Shown: in pieces, positions 7,601 to 17,151 of the stretch
How positions within the stretch are numbered: the first letter of the stretch is position 1
How the letters are laid out: each line of letters starts with the position of its first letter
NCBI RefSeq assembly: GCF_004342585.1
Contig: NZ_SLZQ01000002.1
Span: forward strand, 124,001 to 188,000
Length of the DNA stretch: 64,000 nucleotides
From: Paucimonas lemoignei
Lineage (GTDB): Bacteria; Pseudomonadota; Gammaproteobacteria; Burkholderiales; Burkholderiaceae_D
Direction of reading: 5' to 3'
The notes under the pieces: generated by a model
The model's input: the letters and a program-made list of their open reading frames with translations, nothing else
What the model was told of the DNA's origin: nothing
Database searches by the model: none
Translations under genes and position numbers: made by a program

Positions 7601-9094
7601 ATGTCCGAGAATCAATCCGCTCCAGCGCAAGCTAATCCTGCATCCATTCGTTTCGAAGATTTCGGCTTGTCTCCCGAGATTTTGCGAGCGCTCGCCGACC
7701 AAGGCTATGTCAACCCGACGCCGATCCAGGCGCAAGCCATTCCTGTTGTGTTGCAAGGGCGTGATGTCATGGGCGCGGCGCAGACCGGCACCGGCAAGAC
7801 CGCCGGCTTCTCCTTGCCGATCATTCAATTGTTGCTGGCGCATGCCAATAGCAGCGCTTCGCCTGCCCGTCATCCGGTGCGCGCATTGATCCTGACGCCA
7901 ACCCGAGAGTTGGCGGACCAGGTGGCGGACAACGTCAAGGCATATTCACGTTATACGCCTTTGCGCTCGACGGTCGTGTTCGGTGGCATGGATATGGCGC
8001 CGCAAACCGCTGCCTTGCGCGCCGGCGTGGAAATTGTCATCGCGACGCCAGGGCGCTTGCTGGACCACGTGCAGCAAAAGACGCTGAATCTGTCGCAGAC
8101 GCAAATCCTGGTGATGGATGAAGCGGACCGCATGCTGGACATGGGCTTCTTGCCGGACCTGCAGCGCATCATCAACCTCTTGCCCAAGCAGCGGCAAAAC
8201 CTGATGTTTTCTGCGACCTTCTCGCCGGAGATCAAGAAGCTGGCCAACAGCTTTTTGAGCAGCCCGGTGACGATCGAAGTCGCGCGCAGCAATGCCACTA
8301 ACGAAAACGTCACGCAAATCCTTTACAAGGTCGAGGAAGAATCCAAACGCCGGGCGGTCGCGCACATCATCCGCGAGCGCGGCCTCAAGCAAGTCATCGT
8401 CTTTTCCAATACCAAGATCGGCGCTTCGCGCCTGGCGCGCGAGCTGGAAAAGCAGGGCTTGAAGGCATCGGCCATTCACGGCGACAAGTCGCAGGCTGAA
8501 CGCATGGCAGCCCTCGAATCCTTCAAGAAGGGTGACGTGGAAATCCTGGTTGCCACCGATGTCGCGGCACGCGGCCTTGATATTGCCGAGCTGCCGTGCG
8601 TGATCAATTATGACCTTCCTTACAATGCCGAAGACTACGTGCACCGCATTGGCCGCACGGGCCGCGCCGGCGCTTCGGGCGATGCGATCTCGCTGGTGAC
8701 GGAAAAGGATGCCAAGCTGCTGGCGGATATCGAAAAGCTGATCAAGAAGAAGCTGGTGCCCACGGAGTTGCCCGGCTTTGTCGCGGACGCGGGGCATGTC
8801 AGCGAAGGCCGTTCGCGCCGTGAAGAAAGCCGGGGCAGCTATGGCGGTGAACGTCGCCCTCGTCGCGATGAGGAAAGAGGCGGTCGGGGCGCTGCTGCGC
8901 CGCTGCCGCGCAAGGAAAAGATCGATCCCTGGTTCCTCAAGCCGTATGAGCCGGAAAAGCCTGCGCCGGTATCTGCGCTGGAAAGCAGCAGTGCGCCTAC
9001 GTCTGCTCCAGCCCCTGCGTCAAAGGCTGCTTCTTCCGGCAAGTCACAGAAGCCTAAACTGGCTGCCTTGCTGGGTGGTTTGCCCAAGCGTTAA
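7601..9094 (+). CDS. rhlE: DEAD-box ATP-dependent RNA helicase RhlE
   Basis: This RNA helicase takes part in ribosome maturation and mRNA decay. In 497 residues it shows the Q motif (FEDFGLSPEIL, PTPIQ), motif I AQTGTGKT, Ia PTRELADQ, Ib TPGR, II DEAD (near residue 175), III SAT, V VATDVAARGLDIA and VI HRIGRTGR. After about residue 375 comes the low-complexity basic and Ala/Pro-rich tail (SRREESRGSYGGERRPRRDEERGG region) usual for beta-proteobacterial RhlE. The upstream space 7440-7600 contains a TATAAT hexamer at 7506-7511 that may be the -10 box; no good -35 is visible. The gene is monocistronic, facing the convergent gluQ 28 nt away. Confidence 0.95.
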   Translation: MSENQSAPAQANPASIRFEDFGLSPEILRALADQGYVNPTPIQAQAIPVVLQGRDVMGAAQTGTGKTAGFSLPIIQLLLAHANSSASPARHPVRALILTPTRELADQVADNVKAYSRYTPLRSTVVFGGMDMAPQTAALRAGVEIVIATPGRLLDHVQQKTLNLSQTQILVMDEADRMLDMGFLPDLQRIINLLPKQRQNLMFSATFSPEIKKLANSFLSSPVTIEVARSNATNENVTQILYKVEEESKRRAVAHIIRERGLKQVIVFSNTKIGASRLARELEKQGLKASAIHGDKSQAERMAALESFKKGDVEILVATDVAARGLDIAELPCVINYDLPYNAEDYVHRIGRTGRAGASGDAISLVTEKDAKLLADIEKLIKKKLVPTELPGFVADAGHVSEGRSRREESRGSYGGERRPRRDEERGGRGAAAPLPRKEKIDPWFLKPYEPEKPAPVSALESSSAPTSAPAPASKAASSGKSQKPKLAALLGGLPKR

Positions 9095-9122
9095 GCGCCG
9101 GACTCAGATAAGAATCGCGCCC

Positions 9123-10040
9123 CTATTGCGCAGGCTGGATAGCCGGCAAGGGCAGCACTGTGCCATCCAGCCTCAGCCGCATTTGCCACGCCGTTACCGC
9201 CACAGTCCAGAACGCTTCCACGCTGTCTGGCGGGCCATCTATTTGCAACCCCAGAAATTGCGCCGCACGCAACAATTCCGCCAATGGCGCCTCCGTATCG
9301 AGTGCCATTGCACCGGTTTGCTTGGAGAGTTTTTCGCCGATTTCATTGGTCACCACCGGCACGTGCAGGTAAGAGGGTGTCGGCGCCTCCAATAGCTGTT
9401 GGAGATAAATCTGGCGCGGCGTGGAATCCAGTAAGTCTGCGCCACGCACGATATGCGTAATTCCCTGGTCGGCATCATCCACCACCACCGCGAGCTGGTA
9501 TGCCCAGAATCCGTCGGCACGCTTCAGGACGAAATCCCCGACTTCGGTCGCCAGTTGTTGGGAAACTATTCCCATCCAGCGATCTTCAAACCGGATGACG
9601 CCAGCCGGATCGCCGGCATCCGGCACCCGAACGCGGGAGGCGCGCGCGGTTTTTCCAGGCGCCAGGCCATGGCGGCATGTGCCCGGATAGACGGCGGCGC
9701 CATCGGCTGCAATGCCGATGCGTGAATCCGCAATCTCGCGGCGCGTGCAGCCGCATGGATAAACCCACCTCCCCAACCGCGCGAATGCCGCTTCGTACAG
9801 ATGCTTGCGCCGGCTTTGCCATACCACTTCGCCATCCCACCGCATGCCGAAAGCAGCGAGCGTGGCGAGGATATCTTCCGCAACGCCAGGCGGGCAACGC
9901 GGCTCGTCGATATCTTCAATGCGCACCAGCCATTTTCCGCCATGGGCTCGGGCGTCCAGATAGCTAGCCATGGCCGCCACCAGCGAACCGCGGTGCAGCG
10001 GGCCGGTAGGAGAGGGAGCGAAACGGCCGATGTAGTTCAT
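9123..10040 (-). CDS. gluQ: glutamyl-Q tRNA(Asp) synthetase
   Basis: GluQ-RS attaches glutamate to the queuosine base at the wobble position of tRNA(Asp). It is a truncated class I GluRS paralogue: 305 residues covering only the Rossmann catalytic domain, with no anticodon-binding domain. The HIGH-type motif is in [13 protein letters not shown], the KMSKS-type motif is KLSKQTG, and a zinc-binding [10 protein letters not shown] with a further Cys in YPGTCRHG is present. Start ATG 10040 leads directly into the catalytic domain. It lies downstream of rfbC on the same strand with a 58-nt gap and may be read from it. Confidence 0.93.
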   Translation of the reverse strand: MNYIGRFAPSPTGPLHRGSLVAAMASYLDARAHGGKWLVRIEDIDEPRCPPGVAEDILATLAAFGMRWDGEVVWQSRRKHLYEAAFARLGRWVYPCGCTRREIADSRIGIAADGAAVYPGTCRHGLAPGKTARASRVRVPDAGDPAGVIRFEDRWMGIVSQQLATEVGDFVLKRADGFWAYQLAVVVDDADQGITHIVRGADLLDSTPRQIYLQQLLEAPTPSYLHVPVVTNEIGEKLSKQTGAMALDTEAPLAELLRAAQFLGLQIDGPPDSVEAFWTVAVTAWQMRLRLDGTVLPLPAIQPAQ

Positions 10041-10098
10041 GCCGTCATTTTAGGGGAGATTACGTTATTACAAATGCGTACGACTGTCCGGTTGCGGC

Positions 10099-10653
10099 TT
10101 AATCAAAGAGCCGGGCATCTTTCAGCAAGGGCGCTGCCGCATCTTTCGCCGCGAGAATCACATCAGCCGGCGCGATTTCCGGCCACTGAACGCCCAGTTG
10201 CGGATCGTTCCAGGCAATCGCGCCTTCCGACTCTTTGTTATATAGGGCGGTGGTTTTGTACAGGAATTCTGCAGTCTCGCTCAAGGTGATGAAGCCATGG
10301 GCAAAGCCAGGCGGAATCCAGAACTGGCGGCGGTTTTCGGCGCTGAGTTCCGCTCCCACCCATTTGCCGAAAGTCGGCGAGCTCTTGCGGATATCCACCG
10401 CGACATCCCATACCCGGCCCTGGGTCGCGCGCACCAGCTTGCCTTGGGCATAGGGATGCAGTTGAAAATGCAAGCCGCGCAAGACGCCGCGCATGCTATA
10501 GCTGTGGTTGTCCTGCACGAAATGCACGGCATAGCCGACAGCTTTTTCAAACACGGCCTGGTTGTAACTTTCCATGAACCAGCCGCGCTCATCGGCAAAG
10601 ACGCGCGGTTCGAAAATCAGCACTTCCGGCAGCGCAGTGGCAATGACGTTCAC
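10099..10653 (-). CDS. rfbC: dTDP-4-dehydrorhamnose 3,5-epimerase
   Basis: This is the third enzyme of dTDP-L-rhamnose synthesis, acting in the cytosol on dTDP-4-keto-6-deoxyglucose. The 184 residues match the usual length. Cupin-fold active-site stretches are visible: [20 protein letters not shown] (active-site His and Arg), [18 protein letters not shown], and [25 protein letters not shown]. The start codon is GTG and overlaps the rfbA stop as GTGA, so translation is coupled. It is the last gene of rfbBDAC. Confidence 0.95.
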   Translation of the reverse strand: MNVIATALPEVLIFEPRVFADERGWFMESYNQAVFEKAVGYAVHFVQDNHSYSMRGVLRGLHFQLHPYAQGKLVRATQGRVWDVAVDIRKSSPTFGKWVGAELSAENRRQFWIPPGFAHGFITLSETAEFLYKTTALYNKESEGAIAWNDPQLGVQWPEIAPADVILAAKDAAAPLLKDARLFD

Positions 10654-11534
10654 TTAAAGGGTTCCTTCAATAGCTGTTGCAAGTACTGCCCGTAGCCATT
10701 TTTGCTGAGTGGCTGCGCCAGCCTGGCCAATTGCTCGCGGTCGATGAAGCCATTGCGCCAGGCGATCTCTTCAGGGCAGGCCACCTTGAGTCCTTGCCGA
10801 TGCTCCAGCGTCGAGATGAACAGACTGGCTTCCAGCAAACTGTCATGCGTGCCGGTATCCAGCCAGGCATAACCGCGCTGCATGATTTGTACATTCAGGC
10901 TTCCCCGATTCAGGTAGGTTTGATTCACCTCGGTGATTTCCAACTCGCCCCGGGCGCTTGGCTTGATCTCCCTGGCGATGTCGACCACCTGGCTGTCATA
11001 GAAGTACAAGCCGGTGACAGCATAGTTGCTCCTGGGCTTGAGCGGCTTCTCTTCAATGCTGCTGGCTTTGCCTTGATCGTCAAATGCCACTACGCCATAA
11101 CGCTCCGGATCGCGCACATGATAGGCAAATACCGTGGCGCCTTCTTTTTGGGCATCCGCATTCTTCAGCAAAGTCGAAATGTCATGGCCATAAAAAATAT
11201 TGTCGCCCAGGATCAGTGCGCTGGGCGCATTGCCGATGAATTGCTCGCCAATGATAAAGGCTTGCGCCAAGCCATCCGGGCTCGGTTGCACGGCATATTG
11301 CAGGTTGATTCCCCACTGCGAGCCATCGCCCAGCAACTGTTGAAAGCGCGGCGTATCCTGCGGCGTACTGATGATCAGAATGTCGCGCATCCCGGCCAGC
11401 ATCAATGTGCTCAGCGGGTAGTACACCATTGGCTTGTCATACACGGGCAGCAGTTGCTTGCTGATGGACAGTGTCGCCGGGTGCAGCCGGGTGCCAGAGC
11501 CGCCGGCGAGAATGATGCCTTTACGTTGTGTCAT
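10650..11534 (-). CDS. rfbA: glucose-1-phosphate thymidylyltransferase
   Basis: This first enzyme of the dTDP-rhamnose pathway joins dTTP and glucose-1-phosphate to give dTDP-glucose. The 294 residues are standard length. The nucleotide-binding signature [17 protein letters not shown] is at the N-terminus; [32 protein letters not shown] and [14 protein letters not shown] follow in order. It lies 17 nt downstream of rfbD and overlaps rfbC by 4 nt. Confidence 0.96.
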   Translation of the reverse strand: MTQRKGIILAGGSGTRLHPATLSISKQLLPVYDKPMVYYPLSTLMLAGMRDILIISTPQDTPRFQQLLGDGSQWGINLQYAVQPSPDGLAQAFIIGEQFIGNAPSALILGDNIFYGHDISTLLKNADAQKEGATVFAYHVRDPERYGVVAFDDQGKASSIEEKPLKPRSNYAVTGLYFYDSQVVDIAREIKPSARGELEITEVNQTYLNRGSLNVQIMQRGYAWLDTGTHDSLLEASLFISTLEHRQGLKVACPEEIAWRNGFIDREQLARLAQPLSKNGYGQYLQQLLKEPFK

Positions 11535-11551
11535 GATGAATCAGTGAAAGC

Positions 11552-12454
11552 TCAAAGGATTTCGGTCAGCATGCGCTGAACGCCTTGCTGCCAGTCCGGT
11601 AGCGTCAAGTCGAACGCAGCCTGCAACTTGCTGGTATCTAAGCGCGAATTGTGCGGCCGCTTTGCCGGTGTGGGGAATGCGCTGGTCGGCACTGGGTCGA
11701 TGGCGTCAACGCTTGCCTTGAGCGCCACGCCGTCTTGCTGTGCATGCGCCACGATGAAACTGGCATAGCCATGCCAGGACGTCGTACCGCTGGCAACCAG
11801 GTGGTACAGGCCAGCCAGTTCCGGCTTGACGGCAAGGCTGCGAATCGCGTGAGCCGTCACGTCAGCCAGCAGGTCGGCGCCTGTCGGCGCGCCAATCTGG
11901 TCATTGATGACGGTCAGCCTGTCCCGTTCCTTTGCCAGGCGCAGCATGGTCTTGGCAAAATTGCCGCCGCGCGCCGCGTACACCCAGCTGGTACGGAAGA
12001 TCAAGTGCTTGGGGCAGGCTGCGGCAATCAGGCGTTCGCCTTCCAGCTTGGTGGCGCCATACACGCTCAGCGGCGCCGGCGTGTCGGTTTCCTTCCAGGG
12101 TTGATCGCCGCTGCCGTCAAAGACGTAATCCGTCGAATAGTGCACCAGGCAAGCACCGACGCGCTGCGCGGCTTCCGCCAATGCGCCGGGGGCCAGCGCA
12201 TTGATCGTGCGTGCCAGTTCCGGTTCGCTTTCCGCCTTGTCCACTGCCGTATGCGCCGCCGCGTTGACAATAAAGTCGGGGCGCACCGTTTCCACGGTCT
12301 TGCTCAGGCCAGCAAGATTGGTGAAGTCGCCGCAAAGCTCGGTGCTGTTGAAGTCCAGCCCGATGACCTTGCCTAAGGGAGCCAGGCTGCGTTGCAATTC
12401 CCAGCCTACCTGGCCGCCTTTGCCGAAAAGCAGAATGGTCTTGGGCGCGCTCAT
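11552..12454 (-). CDS. rfbD: dTDP-4-dehydrorhamnose reductase
   Basis: This enzyme reduces the 4-keto sugar to dTDP-L-rhamnose with NAD(P)H, the last step of the pathway. It is an extended short-chain dehydrogenase of 300 residues: the Rossmann motif is seen as [12 protein letters not shown], and the catalytic Thr/Tyr/Lys set is in YSTDYVFDG and YGATKLEGE. The ATG overlaps the rfbB stop by 4 nt. The gene order rfbB-rfbD-rfbA-rfbC differs only slightly from that of enterobacteria. Confidence 0.95.
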   Translation of the reverse strand: MSAPKTILLFGKGGQVGWELQRSLAPLGKVIGLDFNSTELCGDFTNLAGLSKTVETVRPDFIVNAAAHTAVDKAESEPELARTINALAPGALAEAAQRVGACLVHYSTDYVFDGSGDQPWKETDTPAPLSVYGATKLEGERLIAAACPKHLIFRTSWVYAARGGNFAKTMLRLAKERDRLTVINDQIGAPTGADLLADVTAHAIRSLAVKPELAGLYHLVASGTTSWHGYASFIVAHAQQDGVALKASVDAIDPVPTSAFPTPAKRPHNSRLDTSKLQAAFDLTLPDWQQGVQRMLTEIL

Positions 12455-13521
12455 GCCGTGCGATCTGCGTAATTGGTTTCAACCCAGTCGCGATACGCGC
12501 CGCTTTGCACATTCGCGACCCATTCCGGGTTATCCAGATACCATTGCACCGTTTTACGAATACCGGTGTCGAATGTTTCAGCCGGCCTCCAGCCCAGTTC
12601 GTGCTCGATCTTGCTGGCATCGATGGCATAGCGGCGATCGTGACCGGGGCGATCGGCAACATAGGTAATCTGCTCGCTGTACGGCTTGCCATCGGCACGC
12701 GGACGCAACTCATCGAGCAAGGTGCAAACACGGCGCACGATCTCGATATTGGGCATCTCGTTCCAGCCGCCGACGTTATACGTTTCACCCGGCTGGCCGG
12801 CTTCCAGCACCCGGCGGATCGCGCTGCAGTGATCCTTGACATACAGCCAGTCGCGTATCTGCATGCCGTCGCCGTATACCGGCAGCGCCTTGCCCGCGAG
12901 CGCATTCACGATCATCAAAGGGATCAGCTTTTCCGGGAAGTGGTAAGGACCGTAATTGTTGGAGCAATTGGTGGTCAGCACCGGCAAGCCATACGTATGG
13001 TGATAGGCGCGTACCAGGTGGTCGCTGGAAGCCTTGCTGGCGGAATAGGGGCTATTGGGCTCGTAACGATTGGTTTCCCTGAAAGCCGGGTCTTCCTTTT
13101 TCAGCGAACCATAGACTTCGTCGGTGGAGACATGCAGGAAGCGGAAATCGCGTTTTGCGTCGACTTCCAATTGATTCCAGTAGCTGCGCACTTCTTCCAG
13201 CAAGCGGAAGGTGCCGACAATATTGGTCTGGATAAAATCTTCCGGACCGTGGATCGAGCGGTCGACATGGCTTTCTGCTGCAAAGTTGAGGATGACGCGC
13301 GGTTGATATTGCTGCAACAAGGAGCGGATTAGCGCGCTGTCGCCGATATCGCCCTGGACAAAGATATGGCGTGGGTCGCTTTCCAGGCTGCTGAGGTTCT
13401 GGACATTGCCTGCGTAGGTGAGCTTGTCCAGGTTAATGACAGGCTCGTTCAATTGCGCCAGCCAATCCAGTACAAAATTCGAGCCAATAAAGCCGGCGCC
13501 ACCTGTAACTACAATCATCAA
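12451..13521 (-). CDS. rfbB: dTDP-glucose 4,6-dehydratase
   Basis: This enzyme converts dTDP-glucose to dTDP-4-keto-6-deoxyglucose using bound NAD+. The 356 residues show [12 protein letters not shown] at the N-terminus, the STDEVYG segment, and the catalytic YSASKASSD motif (near residue 165), followed by [14 protein letters not shown]. It is the first gene of the rfb operon. A plausible sigma-70 promoter lies at 13580-13607. Confidence 0.96.
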   Translation of the reverse strand: MMIVVTGGAGFIGSNFVLDWLAQLNEPVINLDKLTYAGNVQNLSSLESDPRHIFVQGDIGDSALIRSLLQQYQPRVILNFAAESHVDRSIHGPEDFIQTNIVGTFRLLEEVRSYWNQLEVDAKRDFRFLHVSTDEVYGSLKKEDPAFRETNRYEPNSPYSASKASSDHLVRAYHHTYGLPVLTTNCSNNYGPYHFPEKLIPLMIVNALAGKALPVYGDGMQIRDWLYVKDHCSAIRRVLEAGQPGETYNVGGWNEMPNIEIVRRVCTLLDELRPRADGKPYSEQITYVADRPGHDRRYAIDASKIEHELGWRPAETFDTGIRKTVQWYLDNPEWVANVQSGAYRDWVETNYADRTA

Positions 13522-13579
13522 AAACCTTTACTTAAATTAATTTCAAGCTGCGCGAAGCAGACGCTGTTCCATAACTTCC

Positions 13580-13607
13580 ATTATGCGCCTCCAGGTTCGG
13601 CTGTTAA
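13580..13607 (-). promoter_or_regulatory. candidate sigma-70 promoter of rfbBDAC
   Basis: On the minus strand TTAACA and CATAAT are separated by 16 nt, and the ATG of rfbB is about 60 nt downstream. The match is good but unproven; the same space could also be read through from manC. Confidence 0.45.
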
Positions 13608-13648
13608 GTGTGCATCAGCAATCCACAAGGATTAACTTGATGCCAACG

Positions 13649-15067
13649 CTATCCAGCTCTTCCGTAATTATCCTGGAATCGCACGATATCGTCCTCGCCG
13701 AGGTACTGGCCGCTCTGCACCTCGATCATGACAAGGTCCAGTATCCCGGGGTTCTCGAGCCGATGCTTATGTCCGGCTGGTATGTAAGTGGATTCGTTCG
13801 TGTTGACATACAATTCGCGATCACCGTTGACGACTTTAGCCATGCCACTTACGACGATCCAGTGCTCGCTGCGGTGATGGTGCATTTGCAAAGACAGCGA
13901 CGCGCCGGGTTTGACGACAATCCGCTTGATCTTGTACTGAACATTTTCCTCTAATACAGTGTAAGTCCCCCAAGGACGATGCACAGTCAGATGAAGTCTA
14001 TGTGCTTCATGACCTTGCGCCTTCAGGGTGGCGTACAACTGCTTGACGTCCTGCGAACGGGATTTGTCGGCAACCAGTAATGCATCGGGGGTATCAACGA
14101 TGATGAGATTGTCCACCCCGACTGCACCAACGAGGCGCTGGTCGCTGCGGATATAACAATCGCTCACATCATGCAGCAATGCTTCGCCAATGATGCGGTT
14201 ACCTTGATCGTCGCAATTGGTCAGCTCTCCCAAGGCACTCCAGGAGCCGATGTCGCTCCAGCCGATATCGCAGGGGATCACTGCCACCCGGTCGGATTTT
14301 TCCATGACGGCATAGTCAATGGAATTGTCCGGCACATTCCGAAAACCATCCGGGTCAAGGTCGAGCTGGCTAAAGCCTTTGCCCTCAGCCAGGCGCGACG
14401 CTTCGATGCAGGCTGCGGTGGCGGCCAGAATTTCCGGGCAATGCTGTTCAAGTGCCTGCAACATGATGCCGGCCTCGAAGCAGAACATGCCAGAGTTCCA
14501 TAGGAAGCGGCCGGATGCCAGGTAGTCCTGAGCTTTTTCTAGCGAAGGTTTTTCAACAAAGCGCACAACATGGTTTCCCTCGGCTTCGATATAGCCGTAG
14601 CCGGTTTCCGGCGCTGCCGGATGGATGCCAAAAGTGACAAGCTTGCCCTGTTTAGCCAGCGCCAGTGCTTGCTTGACAGCGTCGGCAAAAGCTTGCTGAT
14701 CAGTGATCAAATGATCAGCCGCGAGAACCAGCATGATGGCGTCTTCGCCATGGGCTTTTGCAATATGTAATGCGGCGGCGGCAATGGCGGCCGCAGTGTT
14801 GCGACCAAACGGTTCAAGAATATAAGAAGTGCCGATTTTATTGCCATTCACCTCGCGAAAATCATCTTCGGTTTTGAACAGCAATTCACGATTTGTGACG
14901 GTCAGTATTTCTTTTACATCGGGAAGCATCGCACCCCGCAGAAACGCTTTCTGCAACAAACTTTGCCCGTCTGCTAGGCGGATAAATGGCTTGGGGTGCA
15001 TTTCTCGGGAAAGTGGCCAGAGGCGAGAACCTGCGCCGCCACACAGAATGGTAGGTACGATGCTCAT
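13649..15067 (-). CDS. manC: mannose-1-phosphate guanylyltransferase / mannose-6-phosphate isomerase
   Basis: A bifunctional type II enzyme that supplies GDP-mannose for surface polysaccharide. The 472 residues begin with the nucleotidyltransferase signature CGGAGSRLWPLSREMHPKPF, continue with FVEKPSLEKA and GWSDIGSWSAL, and end with a cupin-type isomerase domain (RPWGTYTVLEE, QMHHHRSEHWIVVSG, ESTYIPAGHKHRLENPG). A GGGGAG ribosome site is 5 nt before the ATG. It is upstream of rfbB on the same strand with a 127-nt gap that holds its own promoter candidate. AlgA/CpsB/XanB are equivalent names in other genera. Confidence 0.93.
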   Translation of the reverse strand: MSIVPTILCGGAGSRLWPLSREMHPKPFIRLADGQSLLQKAFLRGAMLPDVKEILTVTNRELLFKTEDDFREVNGNKIGTSYILEPFGRNTAAAIAAAALHIAKAHGEDAIMLVLAADHLITDQQAFADAVKQALALAKQGKLVTFGIHPAAPETGYGYIEAEGNHVVRFVEKPSLEKAQDYLASGRFLWNSGMFCFEAGIMLQALEQHCPEILAATAACIEASRLAEGKGFSQLDLDPDGFRNVPDNSIDYAVMEKSDRVAVIPCDIGWSDIGSWSALGELTNCDDQGNRIIGEALLHDVSDCYIRSDQRLVGAVGVDNLIIVDTPDALLVADKSRSQDVKQLYATLKAQGHEAHRLHLTVHRPWGTYTVLEENVQYKIKRIVVKPGASLSLQMHHHRSEHWIVVSGMAKVVNGDRELYVNTNESTYIPAGHKHRLENPGILDLVMIEVQSGQYLGEDDIVRFQDNYGRAG

Positions 15068-15319
15068 AAGACTCCCCGAGTGTGCTTATTGTTCGATTTT
15101 TAGATGCTATAGGATTCGCCCGCTGACTGCATATTAGCAAATATTGTCAAAAAATATAATTCAAGTGCTAATCACTGATTGCAGATTGTGGGCTGAAGGC
15201 AGTGTAGTTCTGCACCTTCGCCGCTGCGCAATAAGAATTGCAGAGCCAGTCATAAGCTCAATTGATGAATTGATAACGCTCGCCGCACCTACGCTAGACG
15301 GAGGAATAGTGATTCGTTA

Positions 15320-16162
15320 TTAAACCGCGCACTGCTTGCACAGCTTCCCATAAATCAGCACCGGCTCTTCCTCTTCCTGTCCCTTGATCACCGCTCCGCA
15401 ATCCTTGCAGCGAATTTCACCCGATGGCTTCAACTCAGGTGTCAGAGCAGTCCGATAATCGAAGACAAAGCATGAGCCCGTATAGTGGGCACCGCCGACT
15501 TCCTCGAAATACTTCAGAATGCCGCCTTCCAGCTGGTACACGCGCTCATACCCGATATTCTGCATGTGGATCGCTGCCTTTTCGCAGCGGATGCCGCCCG
15601 TGCAGAACGTGACGACGGTCTTGTCCGCCAGTTCATCCTTGTGCTTGGCGACGACTTCCGGAAATTCGCTGAATTTCCTGATGCGGTAATCGAGCGTGTT
15701 GTCGAAGGTGCCGACATCGACCTCGAAAGCATTGCGGGTATCCATCATCACTACCGGCTTGCCGTCATCATCCACGCCGGTATCCAGCCAGCGCTTGAGC
15801 GTCTTGGCATCGACTGCCGGGGCGCGGCCTTTTTCCGGCTGGATCAGCGGCAGCTTCATGGTGATGATTTCGCGCTTGAGCTTGACCATCATGCGCTTGA
15901 AAGGCTGCTCGTCTGAATAGCTTTCCTTGACTTCGATATCGGCAAAGCGCGCATCGCTGCGCAGCCAGGCGAGGAAACGGTCAATGGATTCGCGCACGCC
16001 GGCCAGAAACAGGTTGATGCCCTCGGGGCTCAGCAGGATCGTGCCTTTCAGATCGAGCTCGCGACACATATCCTGGAATTGCGGACGCTTTTCTGCGGTA
16101 TCGTCGAAACTGATGAATTTGTAGGCGGCGATGTTAACGATGGGTGCGGTAGTGGACTGCAT
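15320..16162 (-). CDS. trhO: tRNA uridine(34) hydroxylase TrhO (YceA, rhodanese family)
   Basis: TrhO hydroxylates U34 of certain tRNAs, the first step towards 5-carboxymethoxyuridine. The gene encodes 280 residues from [10 protein letters not shown]. An N-terminal ferredoxin-like part ([17 protein letters not shown]) is followed by a rhodanese domain whose active loop is [10 protein letters not shown], and by a C-terminal cysteine pair CKDC...CKQC. The frame is open 45 codons further upstream, but that stretch has no rhodanese character and would overlap the divergent glycosyltransferase start. The gene is monocistronic. Confidence 0.9.
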   Translation of the reverse strand: MQSTTAPIVNIAAYKFISFDDTAEKRPQFQDMCRELDLKGTILLSPEGINLFLAGVRESIDRFLAWLRSDARFADIEVKESYSDEQPFKRMMVKLKREIITMKLPLIQPEKGRAPAVDAKTLKRWLDTGVDDDGKPVVMMDTRNAFEVDVGTFDNTLDYRIRKFSEFPEVVAKHKDELADKTVVTFCTGGIRCEKAAIHMQNIGYERVYQLEGGILKYFEEVGGAHYTGSCFVFDYRTALTPELKPSGEIRCKDCGAVIKGQEEEEPVLIYGKLCKQCAV

Positions 16163-16265
16163 GGAAACTTCTCTAAGTCTTTGATTTCCCAGCATTATAA
16201 GCCTTGCGCGGAATGCGGGCGCATTTTCGCATGGTAAAATTTGGCGCTGTAACCGAATCTTGCCT

Positions 16266-17120
16266 ATGACTCCCACCCTTGCTGATCTGACTGTCATTGT
16301 CGTTACCTACAACAGTGCGCATTGTATTCCTGCTCTGGCAGAGACTTTGTCCCAACTGCCGCACGTGACCATTGTCGACAATGCCAGCAATGATGACACT
16401 GCAGACACTGCCGCGCGTGCCATGCCCAACGCGCTGGTCTTGCGCAACGAGCGTAATCTCGGTTTTGGCGCAGCCAATAATCAGGCGCTGCATCGAGTCA
16501 CGACGAGTCATGCCTTGCTGCTGAATCCCGATTGTCTGCCTTTGATGGAACTGTTGCAGGGATTGCTGGCTGCCGCTGGCGAGTTTCCAGATGCTGCCAT
16601 CATCGCGCCGCATCTGATTCGTCGCGGCGGCGAGATCGAGCTCAGCTACCGCTGGCCTGGCAAGCTATGGCGCTCGCGCGGGCCGGGGGCTGACGGACCT
16701 TGTTGCGTCGGCTTCGTATGCGGTGCGGCGATGCTGTTCAATATGGCAGTGATGCGCGAGATCGGCTTCTTCGATGAGGGATTTTTCCTGTACTACGAAG
16801 ACGAAGATCTGTGCCAGCGCGTGTTCGACAGCGGCAAGGCTATCGTGGTGGTGCCGCATGTGTCGGTAACGCACCTGTCGCGCAGTTCGGTGCGCGGCAA
16901 GAGCCCGCTACGCGCCGAGTTCTATCGCGGCTACCACCATGCGCAATCCAAGCTGATCTTCACCGGCAAGCATGTGGGGCCTCGGCAAGCTACAGCGTTG
17001 GGACGAAAGACTTTGCTGCTGGCGCTGGCGGCGCTGGTGCCGCGCCTGCTGGTGCCGTCGCCGCGCTATGTGGCGCGCCTGCTGGGGCGTATTCGCGGTT
17101 TGCTGGAATTTAAAAAGTAA
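16266..17120 (+). CDS. glycosyltransferase family 2 (rhamnosyltransferase-like)
   Basis: A cytosolic or membrane-associated GT-A enzyme of about 284 residues. The N-terminus has [15 protein letters not shown] and [13 protein letters not shown]. The nucleotide/metal-binding equivalent of DxD is in LLLNPDCLP, and a later [14 protein letters not shown] gives the acidic ED(E)D motif typical of WbbL-like rhamnosyltransferases. A dTDP-rhamnose-making operon about 3 kb away fits such a donor, though that is inference. I took ATG 16266; a TTG two codons upstream is also possible. There is no operon partner downstream because dnaE converges. Confidence 0.85.
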   Translation: MTPTLADLTVIVVTYNSAHCIPALAETLSQLPHVTIVDNASNDDTADTAARAMPNALVLRNERNLGFGAANNQALHRVTTSHALLLNPDCLPLMELLQGLLAAAGEFPDAAIIAPHLIRRGGEIELSYRWPGKLWRSRGPGADGPCCVGFVCGAAMLFNMAVMREIGFFDEGFFLYYEDEDLCQRVFDSGKAIVVVPHVSVTHLSRSSVRGKSPLRAEFYRGYHHAQSKLIFTGKHVGPRQATALGRKTLLLALAALVPRLLVPSPRYVARLLGRIRGLLEFKK

Positions 17121-17148
17121 CTAATTAATCCATCTTGGATTAATTAGT
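17120..17148. terminator. 12-bp perfect inverted repeat between convergent genes
   Basis: ACTAATTAATCC and GGATTAATTAGT flank a 5-nt loop. It starts at the stop codon of the glycosyltransferase and ends 4 nt before the dnaE stop, so it can form a hairpin in both transcripts. It lacks a strong T-tract, so it is a plausible but weak bidirectional terminator. Confidence 0.55.
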
Positions 17149-17151
17149 CAT

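Noticed and set aside
13583-13954. Plus-strand frame between rfbB and manC.
   Set aside because: Most of it is antisense to the manC isomerase domain and no ribosome site is seen.
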